64,000 nucleotides of DNA from Arenicella chitinivorans. GTDB taxonomy: Bacteria; Pseudomonadota; Gammaproteobacteria; Arenicellales; Arenicellaceae. Location of the stretch: positions 1,136,958 to 1,200,957 of the forward strand of contig NZ_BMXA01000001.1 in the NCBI RefSeq assembly GCF_014651515.1. The letters run 5' to 3'. This document shows, one piece after another, positions 18,501-33,500 of the stretch. Position 1 is the first letter of the stretch. The number at the start of each line of letters is the position of its first letter. The translations under genes were made by a program, and so were the position numbers. The notes under the pieces were generated by a model that was given only the letters and a program-made list of their open reading frames with translations, made no database searches and was not told the DNA's origin.

Positions 18501-21500
18501 ACTACGGCGAGTTTTGGCTTCGGATTGGCGAACGGTTCGAGATTGGGGCCGAGCTGCGTGATGATGCCGGGCTCAGTTTGTATACGATTCATCGGATTGA
18601 ATCGAATGGCAACCTGGTGCTTGAGCACGATCGTAGTTTCCCAAATACCTGTCCTGCGCTGCCGGTTGTCTTCCAACCACAGGAGACAGTGGCGCTGGTA
18701 TTTGGCGAGTCTGAGCCGACGCAATACCAAATACAATTGACGGACAATACCGGTAATGTCACGACACGCATGATTCTAATCCATCCATTAGATAATGTGG
18801 CACCCGAGATTCGTATCACCAAACCAGCGCCAAACCAGCTGGTGGCGGCTGGCACTTTCAATATGGCAATTGGCGTGGTGGCCGCGGATGATCGTCAATT
18901 GTCGCAACAAGATATTAAGCTGTTCGCAAACGGTGTGCGCCTCAACTTGCGAACAGCCGCGGTCAGTGGCGTCGCGGATTCTGAAATAGCGCGCGCGTTT
19001 GACTCGATTTACGATGCTTATGAGCGAAAGTACAGCATCGATGTGGCGGATGACTACGGCAAACAAAACAGCGAGTTTTCAATCTCAAATGTGGCTCTTT
19101 TTGATGTTCCCAGTGGATTGATCAAAGCCAATGAAACCATTGAATTGATGGCGCAGATTAAGGACACGGATGATGCGGTCGCCACGCATGTTGTCGAGTT
19201 CATTGGAGCAGCAGACAATATTAACCCGGAAATTTCCATCATTCATCCCACCGTCGGGTATGGACCGCCTGAGTTTTCCGACTTCTCTGTTCGTTATCGC
19301 GCCTATGACAACGTTAAGGTCAAACAACTCGAAGTGTACACCAGCTACGGCGCGCAGCTTAAAAATGGCGGCTACCAGAAGCTTGAGTTTGGCGTGCCGT
19401 TACGGACCATCTCTGACATTCAGAGTGTTGATCACGAGCCAGTCACAACGAACAACATAGATACGCTCATCTATGATCAGCTCATTCACGTAGACCGTCA
19501 GGCCGATATCTTGTCTCAGTTTGATGGCTTGATCTTGGACGACGTGGCGCGATTTGATATCTGGGTGCGGGTTGTCGCGCGTGATGCGTCGGATAACCAA
19601 CGAACACGTGAACTTAGCTTCCCGGTCCGTAGCGACGAAAGACCAGTGGTGGATATTCTCAAACCGCTGCACGCGTCGTCTGTTGTAGAAGAGACCGATC
19701 TGCAAATTAATGTCGCGGCGTATGACGATGTTGGGATCGATTCACTTGAAATCGATGTGTTGGTTGGCGCTGATGGTCAAGAGACATCAGTCTTAAGTAA
19801 TCCCTTCACTTTGCGACAACCGCCATACAGTATCAGTGTTCGACTACCGACTGCTGATCTGGCAAACCCCGAGCGTAATCGGGTGGTGGTGACCGCCACA
19901 GCATTGGACACGTACGGTGCCGTGTACGGTGATTTGGATAATCATCAGGCTACCGAGAAAATTGTTGCGAGACTGGTTGCCGACGTCCCGCCGGAAGTGA
20001 AAATTGCGACACCGGTCGATGGCACCGCGGTCACCGAAGGTGAGTTTGTCTTGGTGCAGCTCACCGCCATTGATGACGTTGGCATCGATAAGGTCACACT
20101 TAATGTGCAAAATCTGGTTGGTGGTGACAAAGTCCTCACTGATGTCACGTTCCCATATGAGTTTCTATTGGAATTGCCGTATGGACAAGCGGGCAATGCG
20201 TTGGAGTTGACAGCATCCGCGACCGAACAACGGCAGAACGGTGCCGCACGCACGGTTCAAGCACTTGAATCAGTGACCCTGATAGTGAATGAAGATGTGG
20301 ATCCGCCGACACTGACGGTGACCGCGCCAGCAGAAACCAGCCCACTGCCGAGTGTGGCAGAGAAACGATTCTTTAATTACGCCATTACCGCGCTGGACGA
20401 TGTGCGCGTGACATCGGTTAAGTTGCAGCTTGCGGCCGACAGTAATGGAGATGGGTTATTTGATGACACTGAAATTAAGCACACCAAGGTGTTGTTAGCA
20501 CCGCCTTACTCGGGTGCGATGTCGGTCGAATCGATTGAGGATTACACCGATCAACCGACGAACCTCTTGCCATTGCAATTCACGGTCATTGCGCAGGATG
20601 GTGCAGGTAACCAAAGCGTTGTTACGCGAGCACTCAATTTGGTACGTAACCAACCACCGGTGGTGACTGGGTTCCAAGTCTTGGATCAACGCGGTGAGTC
20701 CTTGGGTGCACTGCAAGAAATAACCGAGGGGCGTGAATTTATCGTACATGTTTTGGCCTCTGATCAAGAGATTGGCGTAGACAATGTCACTTTATACCGA
20801 GCGACTGGCGATAATCCGGACTCCAACGCGTTTGTCGCCGTGGCAAGCGACGGAGCAGCGCCATTTCAATTCAGTGAAACTGCGCCGGTTGGTCAGATCG
20901 GCCAACGGCTTGTGTATAAAGCGGTGGCAACTGACATTGATGGCAAGGTCTCGGATTTGGCAGTCAGCCCAGTAAAAAGCTTGACTATCAAACAAGATGA
21001 GCCGCCCGAAGTCACGATTATCAGCCCGCTGGATGGCGCGGTGTTTATCGAAGGTCAGGCGCTGGAAGTCACCGCGCGTACCAAGGACGACTTAGGCTTT
21101 AATGGCATCGACCGAGTCGAGTTCTATTTGAATGACAAGCTGGTTACGACAGTTTATCAACACGACACCACCAACACCGGTGCCGCGAGTGCCGAACGTC
21201 ATTATTCGACCACGCTCGAACCACCGTTAGGCGTAGATGGTTTTACCTTGCAGGCCGTGGCGTACGATCAACGGAATCAGGCCGGGCAGTCGACCGTTGT
21301 CAATCTGGGTAATATTGATGATACGGTCGCCCCGAAGCTCTCGGTATTGACACCATTTGATAACGACATTTTAAATTTCAGTAATGCTAAACCGATTGTC
21401 GCTGCGGTATCGGTGCTTGATATTGGATTGGAATCCGAGCGGCGAGTCGCGCAGCAATGGGTGAGAGAGCACCAAAACGCGCAAGGCGAGTGGATTGAAA

Positions 21501-24500
21501 TTGCGTGGTATCCAAGTAATCCAGATGCTTGGGTCGACTTATCCAGAGACGACAATCCAACAGGTCGACCAGACCTACCGCTGAGCGACCCGGATAATTA
21601 CTATTTTATCTATTGGCACACGTTGGCTGATGGTGAAGTGCTACAACGTGGCGGCTACGATCGTGAACGTGTTCGCATTGAAACGCGTGTTACTTCGCCG
21701 AATCACACAACCAGCGACACGACCTATCATGAGGTCGCTGCACCGGTGTCGGAACGACGCTTTTTTGCGCCGTTGACGCCACCTGAATTGAATTTGCCAC
21801 CGCGCGAAGACGTGATGCAAAGCGTGCATTACACAGCGGTTGATCAATATATAAGCCCGACTCGTCAAGGCGCGATGATCGGCGCCTGGGCAACCCATGA
21901 CCCAGCGCATTACGAGGGTCTGTTTGGCGATATCCCCGAGGAGCTACCCGGTCTTGATTGCATCGAGTGTACCGGCATTTTCTTCGCGGACATCGAAGAC
22001 GAGGTTCAGGATCAAGGCAACATTCTGTTGCACACGAGCTTGTTGGCAGGTAATAGTGAGATTTTTGCGGGTACGATCGGCAATATTCATACCGATGCTA
22101 ATTTCGTCCTGGCAGCAAAATCGGGTGTTCAGAATCTATCACCAGCAGCGGATGGAAAAGCACCCTTCGTTACGGCGCTGCGCCACGAAATCCTAGGTGC
22201 AGCCGGAGACAAAAACCTCCACTACGAGAATACCGGCGGCGAACTGCTAATCTTTACCAATCAGAACGCGGACGAGCAGTTTGGTCTACCGTATTTGCTG
22301 CAAGGTCGGGTGGATTTGCCATTTAGCCAAGCGTACGGGTTGGATCGACGTGATGATCTGGTTTTAGTGGCGAACGGCCATGGCGGTGTGCAGGTGTTCG
22401 ATATTTCGAACACAGCGTACCCATATCGTGTTGGATTTGTGAAGCCAAATGGTTATGCCCGCGACGTCAAGATCAAAGGTCAGTATGCCTATATCGCGGC
22501 CTCAGAAGAAGGCGTGGTGGTGGTCGATATTGCCAATCCTCATCTTCCGGTCGTTGACGTGATTGATACGCTGGGCGTCGCGAATCGTTTGCATATCGAC
22601 GGTAACCGTTTATTTGTCACCGATATGTCGGGTACCGGCACGGTCTCACAATTGAACATCATCAATATTGCCGATCCGCACAATCTGGTCATGCAACGTA
22701 CCGTGGAACTGCAACCAGCGCGACAAGACTGGGTGAGCGATGGCGTTTACGATGTGGCCGTGGTTGGCAACAAAGCCTACGTGTCGGTGATGTACTCGGA
22801 TCAGGAGGACAAGCCCAGCCAGTCGGTGGTCGAAATTATTGATCTGGAGTCGCTTGGTGAGCCCTTGGTTGACGCCACCGTACCTTCGGTGATTATTCCG
22901 CAAGCAGATCACTCTAATTTTGCGGTTCGCGACATGGTCGTGGCGCGTGGCGCGGTGCATGCCGCAGGTGGTAAATCAGGGTTAAACCGAATAGAGTTTC
23001 CGGAACTGACGGTCGTGCGACATACGCCGACTGCAGCCGAGTCCAACGTGACAACTGCACTGTCGCAGATCGACATTGAGTTATCCGTTCCGGTCACGAC
23101 TAGCCGAGCATTAAATGAAGTGATCCATGTGTATCGTGGTGCAGTGTTGCCGAGTACTGACGGCGGTTATGCCTTAGGTGAAAAACTGACAGACAGTGTC
23201 AGTTTTGAGTACGTGATTGGACCAGATCCAAGCAGCACACGTGATTTGCGCGTTTTGATCAATGAACCGCTTTATCCGGACACTGAATATGTCGTGGTGG
23301 TCAAAGCCGGTCTTGAACCACTGGCCGGTAATGCATTGAGTCAAGATTATCGTTTCAGTTTTTACACCTCCGTGGCTGGCGCGGTTATGCAGCCAGAGAT
23401 ACAGTCGATCACGCCTGCTTCGGGCACGACCTTGGGTGGCGACCGAATACTGATTCAGGGTGCTGGCTTTGGTGCTGAACCTAAAGTCCGTATTGGTGGA
23501 ATCGAGTTGGTCATTGAATCGTATGATCGGGCGACAGCGGATGACGAGTTCGACCGTATCACTGCAGTGACGGTGCCAAATGTGGCGGGTCCGGCTGCGG
23601 TTGAGATCGCGACGGAAAACGGCTTGCGTGATTTCGTGATCGGCGGTTTTACCTACGTTGATGACCTGCAAGTTTCGTTTATAACCCCGGCCGTGGTAAA
23701 CATTAGCCAACAAGGTGAAAACCAAGTCGTGGATATTGTTGGATACGGCTTTAATCAACAAGTCCAGCTGCGTTCATTCCCGAGTGGTGCCAACCGCGAT
23801 CACGTAAATGCTGCTACGCAATTCGCGGCAGACCAAGACTCGCTCGTGGTCGAGTCGCCGCAACGTATGCGCTGGTCAGTGCCGAGTATTGGCGACGATT
23901 ACCGTGGTTACGTTGATATCGAGTTGAGTGACGACACTGGCCGGTTTGTGTATGTGCCCCGGGCTTTATTTTACGGTGGTCTAGGTGCAAACGCAGGCAT
24001 CGATCTGAGTCAGCCATTAAGTGTAAATCAGATTAATGATGAGTTGGCGTCGATTAGCAATGGTACTGGCTCCCTCATTGTCCGCGACCCGAGCAAATTA
24101 CCAGCCGGACGTATTGTTGGACTGGCTAATGATGCGGATTTAAATCTCATTTACGTATTGGGTCGCGGCGCGCCGTTAAGTGGCAACCCAGTTCCAAACC
24201 CATCTAACACTGAAAACCAAACCGCGCTGCAACATTACATTTCGCCCAGTTGGTTGGAACTCATTACCTATGACGAAGCAAATTTGTCGGCGGCATCACC
24301 GGCCGTTAACCTTGGGTACTTTGACCTACCACAAGGCCTCAATGCTGCCGGTTTGACGCTGGGTGACAAGCAGCTCTATGTGTCGGCTGAGGGTATGCAT
24401 TTTCCGCATATTGAAGTGCCTTACGAAGATGCAAACTGGCTGCTGGTTTATGATCGCGAAACACGCCTCCCAACACAGGGCGAAGACGCTAGAGATCGAG

Positions 24501-27500
24501 ATATTCTCTACAGCGTGCCGCTACCGGTGAGTGAGCCACCGAGTCAAATGTTGGTTGCAGGCAGCATCCTCGTAGCGAATGCTGGCGACGACGGTGTGTT
24601 GCTCGTTAGTCTGGCAGATCCGCTACGCCCAACCGTGTTACGGAGCCTAACGCGCTTTGTGGCGAACGGCGCGCCGCGTCAATTGAAAGCGCGCTCGATC
24701 AGTCTCCAGGGCCATTATCTGTCTGTTGTGACACCAATCGGTTCGAAAAATGCTGTGGAGTACCGTCGTGCCGTGTTCGACTTGAGTAAGCCGAGTACAC
24801 CTCAGGTAGCCGATTATTCACTTGCCGATAAATCAACTGAGCTGCTTGGGCTACCGACCATGCAAGCCACCGCGTTCTACGCAGAGGGCATCGGACTCTT
24901 TGATGACGGCGACATAGCGAATGTGCGAGAAGTACAACAGTACCGCGCGAATGGATTTGACCTGCCAGGCGGCCCGGTCGCACTCGGCGGTTGGTCGACG
25001 TCACTGACGGCTCTAAATCTCAATGCAGGGCAATCAAAGCAACCCTCCCAGCTGTATTTAAACTTGTTCGATGCCAGCGGTGATTCTGAAGTTTCAATTC
25101 AGGATTCGATTGCCTTGATGGATGCCGTGTATGGTTATGTCCAGTACAAAGATTACTCTTTAGATCGCTGGGCACATACTCATTCCGCAGATGGTTTCGT
25201 GGCAGCGGCCGTTTATGAGGGCAGCAGTTCAACCTTAAAGCTGATTAATACCTATGTGCTGGACCTGGTCGAGTCCAAACCAGCCCAGGGTCAGCAGGCG
25301 GTTAACCCGGATGCGCCGTTGATGTTGCGCTTTAATCGTCGACTCACGATTCCAGACACACAGACTGTGCAACAATATCTGTCGCGCTATCTGTCACTGA
25401 TAAAGGCAGACGGGACGAGTGCAGGGCAGGCGGTTGAAGTCGTGATTTCCATTGATCCGGCCGCAGAGAATGCAGTGCTCATAACGCCCAACCAAGCGCT
25501 CGAAGCCGATACCAGCTATGTCGTGCGTATGGAAGCGGAGCCCACGGATGGTGGACGACGCTCAACCGGCTTATTTGATCTTGACATACACTTTTCAACC
25601 GCTTCTGCCGCTGGTGAGCCGCCACGCATTATGTCGGTGGCACCAGCTACAGTGGATATTGCTGGTGGCGAGATCACTGTTGTGGTCGAGAACGCTGATT
25701 TACCCGCATTCGAAGTGTCAGGGCAAGCCGCGGCCATGCTAAATTCAGTCGATCTTTCACCGACCCTGCAGCAGTTTCAGCTAAGCGTGCCGTCTAGCCT
25801 CGCTGGCCCAGCGAACCTTCTGGTGCGTAATGCGAATGGTCAGCAAACCAATCTTTTGGGCGCGTTTCAGTATATTGAGCCGTTGGTCTTAGAATCGTTG
25901 AGTCCGGCCGAAGGCTCGGTTGTTGGTGGGACACGAGTTACCGTCAAAGGTCGAGGCTTCCAAGCCGGTGCGCATCAGACCACGGTATTCATGCGTGACA
26001 TTCAAGTCCCCGATCATCTGGTTAAGGTATTGGATTCTGAAACTCTCGAGTTCACCACGATTCCAGGGCAACTGGGTAGTACGGACGTACGTGTTGCAAC
26101 GGCAACACAATCGGTAACGCTAGAAGATGCATTTACTTTCTTACAACCGGTTAAGACCAATATTACGGGCGCAGAGTCAGATCGGTTTTATGACCTGGTG
26201 CTCGATACGGGCGGCGATTACGCGGTCGCTGCGGCGGGTTCCGGCGGCGTTCTCATCTTTAATATCAATTCTTCAACATTAATTGGCGATGTCGAAGACG
26301 TCACGAACGCAGATCAACTACGCGAACTGGTTGATCACAACAACGACGGTGTGGATGATCGGCTGGTGACTCGTATTCAACTGCCGTCCGGTTACTATGC
26401 GGTCGGCGTAGACCTTTATTTTGAGCGCAACAATGACCGGATTTTTGTTACCGGTGTGCGCCCAGGTTCAAATTCTGGTGATGCAAAGCTCTTTGTTTAT
26501 TCGGTTGATGATCTGGATATCACTTCGCACACCCTAATCAATACACTTAGTTTAGGCAGTAATCTGGCAAAGGGAATCACGACCCAAAATAATCAGGCAA
26601 TTGTCGCGCTCGGTGAACGTGGTGTTGGCTTTGTGGATATGTATCTGCACAGCAAATTGTATCTGTCACAGCACATCCAGTTGCCGGGTGGCCGTTCTGC
26701 CCTCGATGTCGAGCCGGTTCTCTATTTCGATCAACCTCAGCAGATTTACGCGGCCGTTGGCGGTACCTACGATGTGGCCAGCAACCGGTTGACGGATCGT
26801 GAACGCGTTGGTGCTGGTGGCTTCCACTTAATTCGAAACTCGACCACCTTAGGGCTTGAGGTGATTTCGTCGCTGGATATCCCAGCCAGCAAAGTATTAA
26901 TCGAGAACAGTAACGAGGCGTACCCAAGACCTCGATACGCTTATTTGTCCGCCGGTGGCATGGGTACCGTGGTTGTGGACATCGAGGACATTCTCAATCC
27001 GCGCATCGCGTATCGCATTCCCGGGCCAAGCTTGGATATCGCTTTGTATGGCAACACCTTGTATGTGGCTACCGGCACAGCAGGTATCGCCAGCTACGAC
27101 GTGACGGACCCACAGCGTCCGGTATACGTTGATAGCTATGAAGCCTACAACGGAAATTCGATCGATACGGTATTAGCGACCCCGTATTCCGTGCTTGGTG
27201 GTGGTGTAAGTACACTGGGTCTTGGCGTCTTGCAGGAAACACCGGATGCGGTGCTCAAAATCCACGGCGTCGATCCAGGTAATGGCCTGCTTGACTTTGA
27301 CGTTGATGGCTTGGCCGCAATTCGTGTGCGGTTTAATAAAGCGATCGATCAATTTGCGGAAAACACGCAATATTTCACTCTGTTGAATGCCAGCGGCCAG
27401 CCAGTGCCGATTGAAGTATCCATCGTGAACAATGATGCTCTGATCCAGCTGGTCCAACCCTCAGCATTGACAACGGGCGATACATTGTTGCTTGAGGTCG

Positions 27501-30500
27501 GCGCTGGTTTGGTGGCAAGTAAGCCAATACTCAGTAATGGCGAGCAGATTAATCTGGAACTGTATCGTTTGAGATCCACACAACGGCTGCCATTTACCTA
27601 TCGTGGTGGTACCGCGGCGAGCAGTGCGATTGAGTCTGTACAACCGAGACGCATCGTAACGAATAAACCAGCAACGATTACGATTGCAGGCACGGGCATA
27701 CCGAGTCGAATCGATGATGTGACCGTGTATGTTGGCGATCAGCAGATTGATGTCACCGAGATTCAAGCCGATTCAGAGGATCCTCGAATCGCAATCATAA
27801 CCGCCGAGGTGACACCAATCGCAGAGGCCGGCCAATACGATGTGAGTGTGATTGTCGCTCGGCTGGGTATTGCTCAACGCGCTGTGTATCGTGCCGGTTT
27901 ACAAGTGGACGATGCGATAGAGTTTGAAGCGCTTACACCACGTTGGGGCCCGATTCAGGGCGGCACGCTCGTGACCGTCCACGGCAAAGGTTTTGAGCCC
28001 GGCAATACAGTCATGACTGGCCTGAATGTGACCATTGGTTCGATGCCAGTGCAGTCGCTGCGTGTTCTGGCGAGTGATACTCTGCAGTTCGTTACGCCGC
28101 GCGGCGTGAGTGGGCTAAACACTGTCTATGGCACGGATCGCTACGGCAATACCACTCGCCTTGTCGGTGAAGATGGATTTGGTTATGGAATCACGCAGCT
28201 TTCGCAAATTTCTGCGGCGCTGGTGAATCCACTGGATGTGTATGTCGATCAGGAGACCGGTGTTGCTGCGACCACCGCTGGCTATTTCCGTTCTTGGTCG
28301 TTCGAAGACGTGCTTCGATTGCCACAGTTCAATGAGTCGAATTTGGCTGCGACCTTCGACGTACAAAATCCGACACAACCACTGTTAGTCGGTGGTGTAC
28401 CTTCCTTGCCAAGTGGTGAAGCGGGAAGGGCCATGCTGGATCGTTATTCGCGGTACCAAGCACTCAATAAAAAGCTCATCGAACACGAGCATCTAATTGA
28501 TAAGCCTGCGCTCACACCGGAAGAAAAGGTCGAACTTGAATCCTTGCGCGGCAGCGCTGATGATTTGGCCTTTTCGGTAGACTCATTACGCCTGCAGCCA
28601 GTCACCGAGCACGAGGACGGGGTTGCTCATAAGCGCTTGTATGTTGCCGCTGGTAACTCGGGTGTGATGCGCCTTAATTTTGATGAGCAAAATGGACTGC
28701 AAGTATTGAATCGTGTTTCCAGTGGCGGGATCACGCGCGACCTAGAGAAAGTTGGTTACAGCGTCTACAGCACGCAAACCAGCGGCGCGGATGTGGATGA
28801 TCCGCCCAAAGAGTGCACGAGTAAGGCAGGTCGGTCTCTTTCCGGCAGTTTGCAGGAGTTCAGCTTTATCGTCCCAGACGATCCAATAAGCCTGCCGAGT
28901 TCGTTGCAAATCAGAGGCGGTGAGTTGATGGCGTATCACGACCAATGGTTGTACGCCGGTGGTAACGGTCAGTCCGCCGTTTGGGGGCAATGTCCACCAG
29001 CCTGGATTTCAGAGACGGCTTCAAAGCCAACATCGGCAGGCCCAGATCAGATTTCGGCCGTCAATCTGGATGACCCTGAATTAACCCGAGATTTTAATTT
29101 TGATAGCACGGTATTCGATGTCGGTTTTTATGCCGATGTGATGTTTGCCGCGCTCGGCCAACAAGGCGTCGATGTGGTTGACATCCATGGCGTGAAACCC
29201 GCACTGCGTATTGACCTGAATGCCTTACAGAATGAACAGGCAACCGCACGGCGTGTTAAGGTGATTGGCAACCTGTTGTTTGTCAGTGCCGATGCGGCCG
29301 GTGTGATTGTGTTGGACATCACGGACCCTTGGTCGCCGTACGTGGTCTCGGCTGGCAATAAGGAGTCTGCGGACGTGGTCGATGTGTACCGAGATCGCTT
29401 AATTGTCGGTGCTGATTCAGCCGGTTTGCGGACCATGCAATTGCCCGCATCGTTTGTTGTTTCATCCTCGACCCCGCACCTCGGCTATCTGAGCGACTCG
29501 GCGTCGTTGCTGGTTAGCTTTAATGAAGCCATGGATGTGGATTCCATGATGGCGTCTGGGGTTGTTTCTGTCACCGCGCTTGGCACGCAGAGTGCGGTGG
29601 ATGTTCAAGTTACTGCGGTTAACCAAGATGGCGCCAGCGCACGTCAATTTGAAATAGCTTTTGCAAGACAGGCTGGAGAGCAGTATCAGGTGGCCATTGA
29701 TGGCGCACAAAATTTACGCGGCTCTGGACAATGGCGCCCGTACTCGCAGCAGGTTATTGCCGCCACGTCTGGCGCGATTAAGCCTATCGTCAATGAACTG
29801 GATGGTAATGTATTCCATTCTGAGAATCAGGGCGTGATTACTGTGCATGGCGACGGCTTTCAGCCCACCACCCAAGTCTGGATTGGTTCGTATTTGGTGA
29901 GTAGCGTGTTCGTCGACCAACACACATTGCAGATACCAGCCTCGGCACTTGGCCTCTTACCGTTGACGAGTGGGCAGCACACCCTTCGGGTAGTTAACGA
30001 GGAGTTCGTGACGACCGTGGCCGGCGCGATTCTAATTGGCGACAAGTTGAGCGATGCTGAATTCGAGTTGGATACCGAAACCGTGGATATACGTGGTGGA
30101 AACGAAGCGACGATCCAAGCCTCGCACGCGGTGATCTTGCCTGGGGCTCGAGTTATCATGCGCTCGGCGACAGAGGAAATCCGCACCACGGTTAATCCGC
30201 TTGGCTTCTACGATGTTGATCTTAAAGACAATGTGCGTAGCCTAACCGAATTTACTTTCCGAGTACCAAGCGTGGTGCAACCGGAACGTTACCAGGTATA
30301 CCTCGCGATTGGAGATCAGGAAGTTCGAGTCGGTCAACTGGTCTATACACTGGCGAATGGCCTTGGGTTTGGGTTACCAAACTATCCTCCGCACGTGTTG
30401 GGAGGTGCGGAGATTCGCGATGACATTCTGTTTGCTGGCGTGTTGGACGGTGCAAAACCCAATACGAGCAACCGCTTCTTGATGGAGTCTGGTCTGGAGA

Positions 30501-33500
30501 TATTCGATATCGGCATCTGGGAAAATCCGATCAGATTGGCTCAGTTGCGGACTGATCAGCCAGTAAGTGGTGTGGCCGCTTTGGATAACACACTTTACAT
30601 GGCAACTGGACGCGATGGACTCAGTGTGGTGAACGTCACAGATCTGACGCAACCACTGTTGGTGCAGAATTTTGCCATTCCCGGTCATGTGGCGACGGAT
30701 GTGGATGTCGATCCAGTGCGCCGCATTTTGGCGATGTCTGTAGCCGACGAACTCGGTACTGGATTCGTACGATTTTACGATCTGACGGATGATGGTCTGG
30801 CACCACCTGCTGGTTACACTGCGTTGCAATTCAACTCTGGCGACTTACTGGGGCAGCCAATTGATTTGCAATGGTTGGCAGGCAAACTCCATGTGTTGAT
30901 CAAGCGTGATCGAGCATTGTACTTGGCCGTCTTTGAGTCATTGGATCAAGCACCAGTCAGCTATCAAGTCACCAAGATCGAACGTGGCGCGGTAGATGGC
31001 CTCTACGGTGCCTCCATGCTGGTTCAACATGGTCAAGTGACGATCACGACCACCAATGAAATTATCGTGCTGCAACTGGATCAGAGCGGTGCGTACGAGA
31101 CTGTTTACTGGAACAGCATTGGCGTGCCCGGCGCGGAGCTGTTCACGCATCACGGCGGTGTACTCGCGTTTGACGGTCGAGGTGCGGTCACAACGCCGAG
31201 TCCGGCACTCGTCGTCAGTCAAATATCACCGGCGAGCGGCGCAGAAATCGCGGCGAACGACGAAATTCGAATTCAGTTTAATCAATTGATCAATACGCAG
31301 TCTGACGTCATTGAGTCAGGTGTTCAACTGTTGGATAGTACATCCACGCCATTGCCAGCGTCCGCGTATCAACTTGATCCCGTCAACACGCTTAGCGGTG
31401 CGTATATTAAGGTCAACTTTACCGAACAGAATCAGTTCGCCGGTGAATTTACCTTGATGGTCAACACCGAGATTCGGGCGCTCGATACTCGGCCTTTGAT
31501 TGCGCCGGTAGAAGCAACATACACGCTGCGTACAAGTACACGCCCAGTCATCGATAGCGTTAACCGAGTTGTGAGCGGCGGGGCTGCAAACCACTTTTTC
31601 CATGCAGACGGCACCGAGCGTGCATTGATCCGGGGTCAAGGCTTTGGTACACAGGCCGGTGATATCACCGTGCGCATCGGTGAGTTAGCGCTGCCTAGCG
31701 CCATGATCACGCGCGTGAGCGACAACGAATTGGAAATCGACATGCCCAACTTGTTCCTCAGTCGCCGTGTTACCAGTCTGCCGGTCAGCGTTGAAGTCAA
31801 TGCATTACGAGCGGTTAAACAAGGTGCCATTGTGGTGTTACCACGTGTTGATATTGATGACGTGCAGCCGACGCGAGGTCCACCTCAGGGTGGCAATGGT
31901 GTTGAACTATTTGGTGCTGGGTTCAACCACGCATCGGTCGTGCGGTTTGGGGAGACCGTTGCTGGTGGACTAGAGGTTGTGAATAGCGGTCATATTCGCG
32001 TTCGTGCGCCCTCTGGCAACTTTGGTCCAGTCGCAATCAGCGTCGAAAATACCCAGTTCGAAGGTGAACGTACCGTCGCGCCGGTGGATTATTTCTACAC
32101 TGCGAACCCAGTAGGCTATGTTGATCTCGATGATGAAAAACCGAGTCCGGTGTCGGGAATTTATCTGGGTGAACAGATTCTGTATTCGGTGACTGGCGGT
32201 GAATACGAACTGATTAACCGTCAATCGGGTCAGATTGACGGAAGACTGTTTTCTAACGTAGCGCGCTTGGTTGTAGCGGATGTATCAGACCCGGTTCGCC
32301 CAACTATCATTGAGCGTGAGTTGGCCGAGGCGAGCTTCCCGTATCATTTGGACGTAACTGGCGGTCTGGGGACCTCTGGCTTCCAGGCAATCGCCGGAGA
32401 GGGCGTTAATCTGTATCTGATCGGTGGTAACAATTTGTATCACTACGACACCACCCTGCCTGCCGAACCAAACTTGTTAGACACCGTGCAGTTGCCGGGC
32501 ACAGCGCGGGATATCGTGGTTGATGGCAGCCTGATCTTTATTTCCGACACACGTGGCATCCAGATATACCAATTGACCGATAAACGTCGTCTGCGCTTAC
32601 TCAAAACCATCACCAGCCTGGAGCTTCGCGGCACTACAGACCGTTTGTTCTTGCAAGGCAATAGCCTATGGGCAGCGATGCCAAATTCTCGGCGCATTGT
32701 TGAAATCGAGCTGATGAGTGGTTACTACAATCTGGTGCGTGATATCCCAGCGACGAATCTTGCTGGCAAACGTTTTAAACCGCGTGATCTCGTGGTACAA
32801 GCCGACAAGTTATTTGTCGCGACCGGCGAGCTTGGAACCGTCGAGTTGTTTGTGCTGGATGACACCGGCGGTGAGGTGGTCGCGAGCATGAACCTCGCGT
32901 ATCTGGTTCGCCACGGCAGTCTCAATGCCAGCGGCATAGAGTTGCGCGGCCAAACACTGTACATCACTGGCGGGCAGGGCGATCTGCAATTATTCGATGT
33001 GTCCGGCTGGCTACAGCGCGATTTCCAGGCACAACCGACCTTACGAAATTACTTTTCCGTTCAGGGTGATGCGCAAACCTTTGCATTCCATCCGCGCGCA
33101 CTCTATGTGGGCAGCGCATTCCCATACGTGGCTGGCGAGCCAGCTGAAAACCCATTGGATGACCCAGAAGCTGCAAGTCAGTTGGGCGGGCGTTTAAGTA
33201 CGCTGACTAACGATCAACTCACGATTGTGTCGCAACATCCACGCCCAGAAACAATCGTCGCCAGCGATACGGTGATCGAACTGCAGTGCAACCGCCATCT
33301 GGATCGAGCGCAGATACAATCTTTGGGCTCAGACCTGTTTGAGGTCTACCAAAATGGCGTCAAACAAGCCGGATTCGTGTCCTTGTTAACGACGCGCGAT
33401 GGTTCCTTGCTCAAATTCGCGCCATTGACGGAATGGCAGGACGGTAAGCGGTATCGGGTTAAATTGTCGGGCGCTGTGCGTGACAATCAAGGTGTGGCGC

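Noticed and set aside
23174..23761. 195-residue antisense frame inside the giant gene
   Set aside because: It is one of many antisense shadows in a 38-kb coding frame and has no recognisable protein features.
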